64,000 nt of DNA from an uncultured Aquimarina sp. GTDB lineage: Bacteria > Bacteroidota > Bacteroidia > Flavobacteriales > Flavobacteriaceae. The stretch is from the NCBI GenBank assembly GCA_947498595.1, contig CANMKX010000019.1, positions 1 to 64,000 on the forward strand, written 5' to 3'. Below the pieces are notes generated by a model. It had not been told where the DNA came from. It did not search any database and was given only the letters and a program-made list of their open reading frames with translations. This document shows positions 40,745 to 49,032 of the stretch, one piece after another (the first letter of the stretch is position 1; every line of letters starts with the position of its first letter). The position numbers and the translations under genes were made by a program.

Positions 40745-42127
40745 TTATATTGGTAATTTTAATATTATTGATGTTCCTACATCTAGTGTACTTTTAACAT
40801 TTACCATTCCGCCATGTGCTTTCATGATTTCTTGCACATAATAAAGTCCTAAACCTAAGCCTTTGGTGTTATGTATGTCTCCTGAATCTATTCTATAGAA
40901 TTTATCAAAAATTAATTTTTGCTTTTTTCTTGGTATCCCAATACCATCATCTTCTATTTCTATTATAAAATATCCATCTATAACGTTTGTTTTTATCTCA
41001 ATATGCTTCCCTCCATATTTAACAGCATTATTCAATACATTTGTCACTACAGTATTTATATAAAACTTATCTAATTGTATTTGTGATTCAATACTTATAT
41101 AAGATTCTTTAATATCAATTACATCATTCTTCAATTTAAAATCCTTAACAATAATTTGCAAATAATTTTCTAAGATTATCGCTTCTTTATTTAAGTTTGA
41201 TGCATCAATACCTACTGCATTATTTACTACTTGTTGTAGTAGTTTTTGTAATCGAATATTCTGCCTATCAATAGTCTCTATCGTATGTATATATTCTTTA
41301 GTACCTTGTACTACCTTCTCTTGTTGTAATGTCTTTGTAGCTATATTTAAAACTGCTAAAGGAGTATTAAATTCATGAGACATATTATTTATAAAATCTG
41401 TTTTTATGTCTGTTATTTTTTTCTGTTTTATATATGATTTTAATGCATACACGAATAAACCTATCACCGTTATTATCGATATTATTGCTAATATCAATAA
41501 TAACAACATTCGTTTGATAACTATTTTCTCCCAATCTGGTATATAGATAAATCTCTCTGTTTCTATTGTTAATACTATATTAGTAATAGTAGCATCCAAT
41601 TCTTTTTCGTCATCTATTGAATTACTTTCGCTTTGCCACCTTCCTGTATTAATCGAGATTCTCTTATTATATGGCAATGATTTACCGTATAATAAAATTC
41701 CTTCATTATCATTTGTTTTAAAGATAGTATCAAACTCTTTTTCATTCAAAAAAACAATATTCGATATTTCCTCTTGGTATTCTATATGATAGGATAATTC
41801 TTTTTTATTTAGTTGTTCTTTATAGTAAGGTGTAAATCTCTTGTTTGCTGAATCTAATGATTTTTTAAAATTTAATAAGACATCTTTTTTAGTTATTTTT
41901 TGCTCTTGGTATTCTTTAACTAATTGTCTCAATCGCTCAAGATATGCGTCATTCCAAACATCTATTCTTTCATTTAAGTTTAGAAAATTAACATGTTTAT
42001 GTGCTTCTTTAACAAACGATTCTTTTTTGAGCTGATATGTATTATTCATCAAATAATATTGAATCCCAGATAATATAAGTGTTGCAACCAAAGATGCTAC
42101 TATTAAAATATTAATCTTTTTTTTCAT
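40745..42127 (-). CDS. two-component sensor histidine kinase
   Basis: The 460-residue kinase starts at the ATG at 42127 (MKKKINILIV); a longer frame adds 17 residues that do not look like part of the protein. It has TM1 at about 6-26, a periplasmic sensor of about 200 residues, TM2 at about 213-238, HisKA with the phosphorylated His in NNMSHEFNTPLAVL, and a HATPase domain with N-box NNAVKYGG, G1 EIEDDGIGIP and G2 GLGLGLYYV. It phosphorylates the response regulator downstream. The signal is unknown; no PAS or HAMP is obvious. It is divergent from the outer-membrane protein gene at 42385. Confidence 0.94.
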   Translation of the reverse strand: MKKKINILIVASLVATLILSGIQYYLMNNTYQLKKESFVKEAHKHVNFLNLNERIDVWNDAYLERLRQLVKEYQEQKITKKDVLLNFKKSLDSANKRFTPYYKEQLNKKELSYHIEYQEEISNIVFLNEKEFDTIFKTNDNEGILLYGKSLPYNKRISINTGRWQSESNSIDDEKELDATITNIVLTIETERFIYIPDWEKIVIKRMLLLLILAIISIITVIGLFVYALKSYIKQKKITDIKTDFINNMSHEFNTPLAVLNIATKTLQQEKVVQGTKEYIHTIETIDRQNIRLQKLLQQVVNNAVGIDASNLNKEAIILENYLQIIVKDFKLKNDVIDIKESYISIESQIQLDKFYINTVVTNVLNNAVKYGGKHIEIKTNVIDGYFIIEIEDDGIGIPRKKQKLIFDKFYRIDSGDIHNTKGLGLGLYYVQEIMKAHGGMVNVKSTLDVGTSIILKLPI

Positions 42128-42204
42128 ATTAAATGCGATCTCTCTTTTATTGAATACTTCAAATGTACTATAAATCACTTATTCAATTCATAAAAAAACA
42201 TGTG

Positions 42205-42350
42205 TTAACCTAGCATTAACCGTTAACTATTTACAATTAGCTATAACCACTGCATTCTTACCACTCCCTACAAATCTTATTAACTTTCTCTAACATCATT
42301 AACTGCTCATTAACCCATGGTTAACTCAATAAACGCTGTAATATTTTAAC
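42205..42350. promoter_or_regulatory. phased TTAAC repeats between the kinase and OM-protein genes
   Basis: TTAAC occurs at 42205, 42216, 42223, 42280, 42299, 42310, 42321 and 42346. Those at 42205/42216 and 42299/42310/42321 are exactly 11 bp apart, the tandem direct-repeat spacing bound by OmpR/PhoB-type regulators. A TAnnTTTG-like AACATTTG at 42348-42355 may be the -7 of the plus-strand gene, placing the triple repeat just upstream of the -33 region. The 257-bp region holds no gene. Confidence 0.5.
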
Positions 42351-42384
42351 ATTTGTATCAAAGAAATACGAAAACGAATTATTT

Positions 42385-44778
42385 ATGAAATTTAGGTTTA
42401 TACTATTACTGTTATTATTTTCTGCGGCATTACAAGCCCAATATCGTCTAGAAGGAACTATTACTGATTTTCAAAAACAGCATATCCCATTCGCAAACAT
42501 AACCATCTCTAATGTTACAGTCAATTCTATTCAGAAAGGGGTTATATCTGATGATAAAGGTTATTTTTTCATAGAAAATATAATCGCTGGAAAATACCAA
42601 ATAAACATCAGTTTTTTAGGTTTTAAAACACATAGTTCTTTTATCGAAATCAATAGTGATTTAACCTTGCCAACTGTTGTATTACAGGAAGAAACTGAAT
42701 CCTTAGACGAAGTGGTCATTTCTTCAAAAAAACCTACCGTTACTCGTAAAGTTGATCGTTTAGAATTTAATGTTGCAAATACTACTTTATCTAATGGAAA
42801 TGCTTGGGATATACTTAAAAATACACCCGGGGTTATCTTACAACAAGATGCTATTACTATAAAAAACAGTGCTAACATTATTGTTCTAATTAATGATAAA
42901 CGTACTTATTTATCAACTGCCGAATTAAAAGATTTATTAGAAGGAACTTCTGGTAGTGAAATTACATCTATCGAAGTAATTACTAATCCTCCTGCTAAAT
43001 ATGAAGCTGAAGGAAGTTCGGTTTTGAATATAAAAATGAAAAACAATCGTATTGAAGGATATAAAGGGAATGTTAATACTCGTTTGCAACAATCCATATT
43101 TCCTAAATGGTTATTTGGAACTTCTCATTATTATAAAACGAAAAGCGTTAATTTATTTGCTAGTTATACTTACAATCATAGAAAAGATAATAGAACGGAA
43201 GATGAGTTTATCGAATTCACGAATCCTACACAACAATTTGAATCTCATCTGGATAGAAATTCATGGACTCGTTCTCATAATATCAAGATCAATACCGACA
43301 TTACATTGTCCAAAAAAAGTAGTTTAACTGTAGCTTCACAATTATATTATTCTCCTAATTGGAAAGCAAAAAATACAACTCTTTCTAACGTTTTTGATAT
43401 TAATCGTGATTTAACATCTACATTTAATACGTTAAATGATGCTGGTAATTTTACTAAAAATTTAGGTTTAGATGTAGATTATACATTAAAATTAAAAAAA
43501 GAAGGCGAAAAAATCACACTTAAAGCTCATTACACAGATTATGATAAAGATGGTGATCAAGAAGTATCGACTCAGTTTTTCTCCCCTCAAGGCATTTTTG
43601 AAACCTCAACAGGTTTTACTACTTATACTGATCAAAAAACAAATATTGCTAGTACACAGCTAGATTACACACTTCCATTATCTGACGCATCAAAAATTGA
43701 AGCTGGTCTTAAATACGCTTCTATAACTTCTGAGAGTGATTTATCTCATTTCAATATCGTCAATAATGCTAGTATACTTGATCTTACAAAATCCAATACT
43801 TTTTTATATGACGAACAAAATTTTGCTTCGTATATTAGTTATGAAACTTCGTTTGGAAAATTTAATTTAAAAGGTGGGTTAAGATCTGAATATACCGATT
43901 TGGAAGGTTTTTCTAGAACGATTAACCAAACTAACACTGATAATTACTTAAAAATATTTCCAACATTTTATTTACAATATTCACCCAACGATTCTCATCA
44001 ATTAGGAGTTTCTTACGGAAAACGTATCCGTAGACCTCAATATTCTTCTTTAAATCCTTTTAAATTTTATTTCGGGAATTATTCTTTCTATGAAGGAAAT
44101 CCTAGATTGCGTCCTACTATTATTCATAATATTGACATTCAGTATACACTTGCTAGCAACTATAATTTTGATATTTATTACAGCTATCATGATGATTATA
44201 TCACAGAAACTAATTTCCAAGATAATACTGAAAACACATTGCGATTTACGAACATCAATGTTTCTAAAAAAATAGGTTACGGAATAAATTTCAATACAAA
44301 CATTAATTTATCAGGTCGCTGGTCTGTATATACTGCTCATTCATTATACTATAACGAGGATGTTTTTAATGCTGTTCAAAATAACAATACTCTTATTACA
44401 AATAGTCGTTGGGGATTTTATGGTTATATTTCTAGTAATTACCAATTTTTAAAAGACAAAAGTTTAACTGCCGAAATTAGTGGATATATTGTTACTCCGG
44501 GGGTTCAAGGTGCTTTGGTTATTGAAGGAAGTCAAGATTTATCTATTGGAATCACAAAAAAACTACTAAAAAACAAATTAACACTCTCTCTTAGAGCAAC
44601 TGATCTTTTAAATACTCAAATAGTTAAAGTAGAAACTCAATATCTCGATCAAAATAATTTCTTTATTGATAATCAAGAAACTCAAACAATACAAATTGGT
44701 GCACGTTACAATTTTGGTAATCAATCTTTGAAAAAGAAAAGACGTCAGTCAAAAACAGAAGAACAACAACGTTTATAA
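42385..44778 (+). CDS. outer-membrane beta-barrel receptor-like protein (OMP_b-brl_3 type)
   Basis: The 797-residue product has a signal peptide (ending near LQAQ), a carboxypeptidase-regulatory domain (about 20-100: GTITDFQKQHIPFANITI, DDKGYFFIENI), a plug-like region (TRKVDRLEFNVANT, DILKNTPGVILQQD, INDKRTYL, SIEVITNPPAKYEAEGSSVLNI in parts), and a C-terminal barrel with KRIRRPQYSSLNPF and GNPRLRPT motifs. It resembles TonB-dependent receptors without a strong TonB box and fits the outer membrane beta-barrel family 3. The substrate is unknown. It is divergent from the two-component genes and likely controlled by them. Confidence 0.9.
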   Translation: MKFRFILLLLLFSAALQAQYRLEGTITDFQKQHIPFANITISNVTVNSIQKGVISDDKGYFFIENIIAGKYQINISFLGFKTHSSFIEINSDLTLPTVVLQEETESLDEVVISSKKPTVTRKVDRLEFNVANTTLSNGNAWDILKNTPGVILQQDAITIKNSANIIVLINDKRTYLSTAELKDLLEGTSGSEITSIEVITNPPAKYEAEGSSVLNIKMKNNRIEGYKGNVNTRLQQSIFPKWLFGTSHYYKTKSVNLFASYTYNHRKDNRTEDEFIEFTNPTQQFESHLDRNSWTRSHNIKINTDITLSKKSSLTVASQLYYSPNWKAKNTTLSNVFDINRDLTSTFNTLNDAGNFTKNLGLDVDYTLKLKKEGEKITLKAHYTDYDKDGDQEVSTQFFSPQGIFETSTGFTTYTDQKTNIASTQLDYTLPLSDASKIEAGLKYASITSESDLSHFNIVNNASILDLTKSNTFLYDEQNFASYISYETSFGKFNLKGGLRSEYTDLEGFSRTINQTNTDNYLKIFPTFYLQYSPNDSHQLGVSYGKRIRRPQYSSLNPFKFYFGNYSFYEGNPRLRPTIIHNIDIQYTLASNYNFDIYYSYHDDYITETNFQDNTENTLRFTNINVSKKIGYGINFNTNINLSGRWSVYTAHSLYYNEDVFNAVQNNNTLITNSRWGFYGYISSNYQFLKDKSLTAEISGYIVTPGVQGALVIEGSQDLSIGITKKLLKNKLTLSLRATDLLNTQIVKVETQYLDQNNFFIDNQETQTIQIGARYNFGNQSLKKKRRQSKTEEQQRL

Positions 44779-44793
44779 TTTCTTTTAAATAAC

Positions 44794-44820
44794 AAGGAGC
44801 ATTAAAAAATGCTCCTTTTG
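44794..44820. terminator. terminator after the OM-protein gene
   Basis: 10-bp stem aaggagcatt/aatgctcctt with a T-run; it lies just before the convergent thioredoxin-fold gene's end. Confidence 0.8.
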
Positions 44821-44823
44821 TTT

Positions 44824-45300
44824 TTATAAAATGCTTAATAATTTTTTAGTACTCATGTACTCAAAAACTCGTTGCTTAACTGTAAAGTTTTTGTTAAGAA
44901 TTACTATTGCTGGTAATGAAAAAGGTCTATCTTTTCTACTCGCTAGCAATAATGGAATATCGTGATATGATCTTCTTTTAAATTCATGCTCTTTATTTAC
45001 AAATTGTTGTTGATCAAAAAAAATGGTATCGGTTGTTTCTACATTCATTTTAACAGCATAATACTCTTTCTTTATTTTTTCAACCACTTGTTCTTTTCTA
45101 AAAGCAACTCTGTCCATTTTTTTACAATAAACACACCAGTCTGCATAAAAATCAATAAAGACTTTTTTAGGCTTTATTTTCAATGAATCTTCTAATTGTT
45201 CGAATGTGATCCATTCAATTTCTTTTGTTTCTTGTGCTTTTATAGTATTCGACATAGCAAATACTATCAAAAAAATCTTTAAAAAATTATTTGCATTCAT
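44824..45300 (-). CDS. exported thioredoxin-fold protein linked to a TonB receptor
   Basis: The 158-residue product starts at the ATG at 45300, after the TonB receptor's stop at 45311 (the upstream frame overlaps that gene). It has a signal peptide (ending near TIKAQ) and a thioredoxin-like domain with FIDFYADWCVYCKKMDR, whose CVYC active site is in the DsbD-C/DUF255 style. It should handle disulphides or metals in the periplasm. Being 10 bp downstream of the TonB-dependent receptor suggests joint function, for instance in metal uptake. Confidence 0.85.
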   Translation of the reverse strand: MNANNFLKIFLIVFAMSNTIKAQETKEIEWITFEQLEDSLKIKPKKVFIDFYADWCVYCKKMDRVAFRKEQVVEKIKKEYYAVKMNVETTDTIFFDQQQFVNKEHEFKRRSYHDIPLLLASRKDRPFSLPAIVILNKNFTVKQRVFEYMSTKKLLSIL

Positions 45301-45310
45301 TTTTAGTCTT

Positions 45311-47674
45311 TTAATGCATTTTTCCAAATTTGATTCCTATAAAAAATGATCTTGGTGCATTAGGTCCATAGATATAATCTGAATCTCTTCCTGCTCCGAT
45401 ATCAAAATCATCTTGATAACTATTAAAAAGGTTTTTTACACCTCCAGAAAATGTTACTTGAAAATTTTCTGTAAAATCAACATGTGATTCTAATTTAATA
45501 TTTAAATCAAAGAATGAATCTACTTCGTTTAGTTGTAAAAAACCTGTGTCGCTTACAACTCTAGGAACAGTCATTCCTCCAGTATACGTACCAGTAACAT
45601 CTACATTAAACAATTCTCCTGGTATCCAACTAGCATTGAAGTATCCATAAACATTAGGGTTACGTACAAATTCATCAACAGCGATATCTGTTTCTCCTGC
45701 TGTTATTCCATCAGTTTCAAACAATAATTGCGGCTCATCATATCTCGATTCTTGAATAGTTCCTCCTAATTGAAATTGCCATTTTTTTGATGGTGATACT
45801 CCTATTTCAATATTCGCTCCATATACTTTGGCTCCAGATCCATTACGTACTTCTTCTAATATAGATCCATTTGATAATGGAGCTCCAGTACTAACAATTG
45901 TAAACGGGTCTTCTAATGTTGTATAAAAACTTTCAAATAAGAAATCTGTTTGCACTCTTTTAAAATTCTTCGAGTAATTCAGTGATGCTGTATATGCGTT
46001 AGAATATTCGGTTTCAAGGTTTTCTGATAAGATTACAAATTGAGGTTCTCCTCCTACTGATGATATATGTAAATCTTCATTAAATGCTTGTGGTGCTCTA
46101 AATCCTCTAGCATATCCACCTCTAAATTTCAATTCGTTTGTAAATTTATATGCAATAGTTAATCTAGGACTAAATGCTGATTGATTTATTGATACGTTTC
46201 TTGAAATATTCTCAACTCTATAGGCTCCAGATACGTCTACATTATCAAAACGAGCTCCAATAAGTGTTGTAAATTTATCAGTTGGTTTCCATTCGTATTG
46301 TGCATAAGCTCCTATCGTATTTACACTTTGATCAATTAATCTATTATACCCTAAAATTTCATCTTTGGTATCACTATAATTATATTCGACACCCGTTGTT
46401 AGTACATCTTCATTTTTAAAGTTTTTTGTGTATTGCGCTCCATTAACCCATGCCAAATCTTTTGTATTTCCAAAAGAGTTATTAGCCAAAATACTATCTT
46501 GAGCTGTACGGCCTCCACCTAAACCACCATAATAACTTAATCTTTTGGTATACGATGCTGATGTATAAATAGCAAAAGCATTGGACAAATCTTTACTCTG
46601 AATTTCGTATTCTGCTCCTCCTAAAAATGTATCATGATCTAATTGCTCAGTTATATCTGTAAACTGTGGAGACAATTCTAATCTATCTCCTCCTCTTCTA
46701 AATTCTTTTATAGCTGTAGCATTAAATGTTACCTTACTTAAATCAGTCGGTTTTATATAAGCCTTTGCTCCAACAGTATTATTTGTCAGTTTTGTAATTT
46801 CAGAAAAACCATCCTCATTAGCATCAAAACTATCTCTATTGCGGTATGTCCCAAACAATGTTATTCCACTATTAAGATCATCTGAAACTATTGATGCATT
46901 AAAGGTTAAATTTCTATCTGGTGTTTTTCCATCTATAAATGTAAAATTAGAACCTATTTCCCAAGTATTTAAAACGGGATCTTTTGTAATTACATTTACA
47001 GTTCCTGCTATAGCGCTAGATCCAAAAAGAGCTGATCCTCCACTACGAACTACTTCTACACGTTCGATAATATTTGTTGGTATTTGTTCCAAACCATATA
47101 CACCAACTAGCGATGTAAAAATAGCTCTACTATTTACTAGCACTTGTGTATAAGCTCCATCAAGACCATTTAATCTAACTTGCGTAAATCCACAGTTTTG
47201 ACAGTTAGTTTCTACACGCACTCCTGGCGAATAATTTAATCCATCTGCCAAAGATATAGATTGTGTTGCTGTTAATAGTTTAGGACTTAATGTTGATACA
47301 ACTACTGGTGCTTTTTTTCGATTAACTCTATTACGTGTTGCGCTTACTACTACTTGATCTAGATTTAATCGATCTTCTAATAGATCAAAATCTTTTTTTA
47401 TTGTTTGATTTTCTTTAATCTCTATTTTTTCTGAAATAGATTGATATCCCATTACGTCTATACTCAATAAATAAGTCCCAATTGGTAACTTTTCTAATTT
47501 ATATACACCGTTTTCATCTGAAGTAACTCCTGTAGATAATTCTTTATTTTCAACTTTCACTGTCGTATAAGGTAAAGAAACTCCTTTTGCTGTAATTTCT
47601 CCTATTAATCTCCCTTCTTGACTATGTATTATAAAAACATTTAATAACAACCCTAATAATAATATTGATCTCAT
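45311..47674 (-). CDS. TonB-dependent receptor
   Basis: The 787-residue product has a signal peptide, a carboxypeptidase-regulatory domain (about 22-100), a plug (LDQVVVSATRNRVNRKKAPVVVS in parts, NCQNCGFTQVRLNGLDGAYTQVLV in parts, LFGSSAIAGTVNVITKDP), and a large barrel ending with FGVKNLF-type GGVKNLFNSYQDDFD and a final FFIGIKFG. The plug's paired Cys (CQNC, about residue 158) is the feature of receptors related to colicin/siderophore or copper uptake. The ligand is not known; the downstream thioredoxin may be a partner. The gene is followed 10 bp later by that thioredoxin. Confidence 0.93.
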   Translation of the reverse strand: MRSILLLGLLLNVFIIHSQEGRLIGEITAKGVSLPYTTVKVENKELSTGVTSDENGVYKLEKLPIGTYLLSIDVMGYQSISEKIEIKENQTIKKDFDLLEDRLNLDQVVVSATRNRVNRKKAPVVVSTLSPKLLTATQSISLADGLNYSPGVRVETNCQNCGFTQVRLNGLDGAYTQVLVNSRAIFTSLVGVYGLEQIPTNIIERVEVVRSGGSALFGSSAIAGTVNVITKDPVLNTWEIGSNFTFIDGKTPDRNLTFNASIVSDDLNSGITLFGTYRNRDSFDANEDGFSEITKLTNNTVGAKAYIKPTDLSKVTFNATAIKEFRRGGDRLELSPQFTDITEQLDHDTFLGGAEYEIQSKDLSNAFAIYTSASYTKRLSYYGGLGGGRTAQDSILANNSFGNTKDLAWVNGAQYTKNFKNEDVLTTGVEYNYSDTKDEILGYNRLIDQSVNTIGAYAQYEWKPTDKFTTLIGARFDNVDVSGAYRVENISRNVSINQSAFSPRLTIAYKFTNELKFRGGYARGFRAPQAFNEDLHISSVGGEPQFVILSENLETEYSNAYTASLNYSKNFKRVQTDFLFESFYTTLEDPFTIVSTGAPLSNGSILEEVRNGSGAKVYGANIEIGVSPSKKWQFQLGGTIQESRYDEPQLLFETDGITAGETDIAVDEFVRNPNVYGYFNASWIPGELFNVDVTGTYTGGMTVPRVVSDTGFLQLNEVDSFFDLNIKLESHVDFTENFQVTFSGGVKNLFNSYQDDFDIGAGRDSDYIYGPNAPRSFFIGIKFGKMH

Positions 47675-47755
47675 TTTATTCTTTATATTAGAAGGTGCAA
47701 ATATAAAAAGTAAGCCAAGACTAACAAATATTTTTAACTAAAACAAAAACTACAC

Positions 47756-47805
47756 AAAAAACTAATAATCAACTAGGTTTATATTCCGTAAGCTATTAGT
47801 TTTTT
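47756..47805 (-). terminator. possible second terminator downstream of ltaE
   Basis: 12-bp stem aaaaaactaata/tattagtttttt with a 26-nt loop, upstream of the TonB receptor start. Confidence 0.5.
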
Positions 47806-47830
47806 TATAAATCATATTTAATCCATAAAA

Positions 47831-47870
47831 AAATGCTATATTAAATCATTAGAAGATAAATATAGCATTT
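47831..47870 (-). terminator. terminator of the threonine aldolase gene
   Basis: 12-bp stem aaatgctatatt/aatatagcattt with a loop of 16 nt, 28 bp after the stop. Confidence 0.7.
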
Positions 47871-47897
47871 GATATTTTTACTATGAATAATGTTATT

Positions 47898-48914
47898 TTA
47901 TTCTATTTCTTTAAGTTTGTTTAAAAGCTTTTCATGCATTTCATCTGTATAATCAAGATGAGTAACAAAGCGTAATTTCCCTTGTCCCATTCCATAAAAA
48001 TGAATATCCTTTTCAGCCATTGAAGCAATAAATTCTGCTTCGTTTTTATTAATAGAAAAAATAACAATATTTGTATCAATCGGCTCAACACTGGTAACGT
48101 ATTCAAGCTTTGTCAACACTTTTCCTATTTCTTTAGCTTTCTTATGATCTTTTTCTAATCGTAAGAAATGATGATCAAGAGCATATATTCCTGCAGCAGC
48201 CATATATCCTACCTGACGCATACCACCTCCAAGAACTTTTCTAACACGAATCGCTTTTTCCATTAACTTTTCATCGCCAATTAAAACAGATCCCATAGGA
48301 GCACCTAAACCTTTACTAAGACAAACAGATATAGTATCAAACTGTTCTCCATATTGTAATGCTGTTTCATTTTTGGCTATTAGAGCATTCCATAACCTGG
48401 CTCCATCTAAATGAAATCCTAAATTATGATTTTCACAAACAGTTTTAATTTTTTTAATTTCTTCAAAATCGTAGCATGCTCCTCCTCCTTTATTTGTTGT
48501 ATTTTCTAAGCAAACCAAACTAGTTAATGGACTATGATAAAAATCTGGTGGATTAATAGAAGCCAATACTTGATCTGCAGTTATCATACCTCTATCTCCT
48601 TGTATTAACTTACAAGACACTCCGCTATTAAAAGAAACACCTCCTCCTTCATAATTAAAGACATGTGCATATTGATCAGCTATTAATTGTTCGCCAGGTT
48701 GTGTATGTAATTTTATAGCTGCTTGATTAGCCATACTACCAGAAGGAAAAAATAAAGCTTGTTCTTTTCCAAACATCGCAGCTATTTTAGTTTCTAATGC
48801 ATTAACTGATGGATCTTCTTTATATACATCATCTCCTACTTCTGCTTGCATCATTGCTTCTAACATTTCTGTCGTAGGCTTTGTAATAGTGTCGCTTCTT
48901 AAATCTATTTTCAA
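47898..48914 (-). CDS. ltaE: low-specificity L-threonine aldolase
   Basis: The 338-residue PLP enzyme cleaves threonine and allo-threonine to glycine and acetaldehyde. It starts IDLRSDTITKPTTEMLEAM, has EDPSVNALE, ALFFPSGSMANQAAI, the LHLDGAR-type GFHLDGARLWNA, and the PLP Lys in SVCLSKGLGAPMGSVL, then VRKVLGGGMRQVGYMAAA. All catalytic landmarks are present. It stands alone on the minus strand, with its own terminator hairpins. Confidence 0.95.
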   Translation of the reverse strand: MKIDLRSDTITKPTTEMLEAMMQAEVGDDVYKEDPSVNALETKIAAMFGKEQALFFPSGSMANQAAIKLHTQPGEQLIADQYAHVFNYEGGGVSFNSGVSCKLIQGDRGMITADQVLASINPPDFYHSPLTSLVCLENTTNKGGGACYDFEEIKKIKTVCENHNLGFHLDGARLWNALIAKNETALQYGEQFDTISVCLSKGLGAPMGSVLIGDEKLMEKAIRVRKVLGGGMRQVGYMAAAGIYALDHHFLRLEKDHKKAKEIGKVLTKLEYVTSVEPIDTNIVIFSINKNEAEFIASMAEKDIHFYGMGQGKLRFVTHLDYTDEMHEKLLNKLKEIE

Positions 48915-49032
48915 ACTAATTATTTTTTAATCAAAATTTAAACTATTAAAGTAATTTAAAATGATGTATCTGTCAATAATTTTAACTTTTATAATATATC
49001 TCTATCAAATTATTAAAAATACAATCATCATT

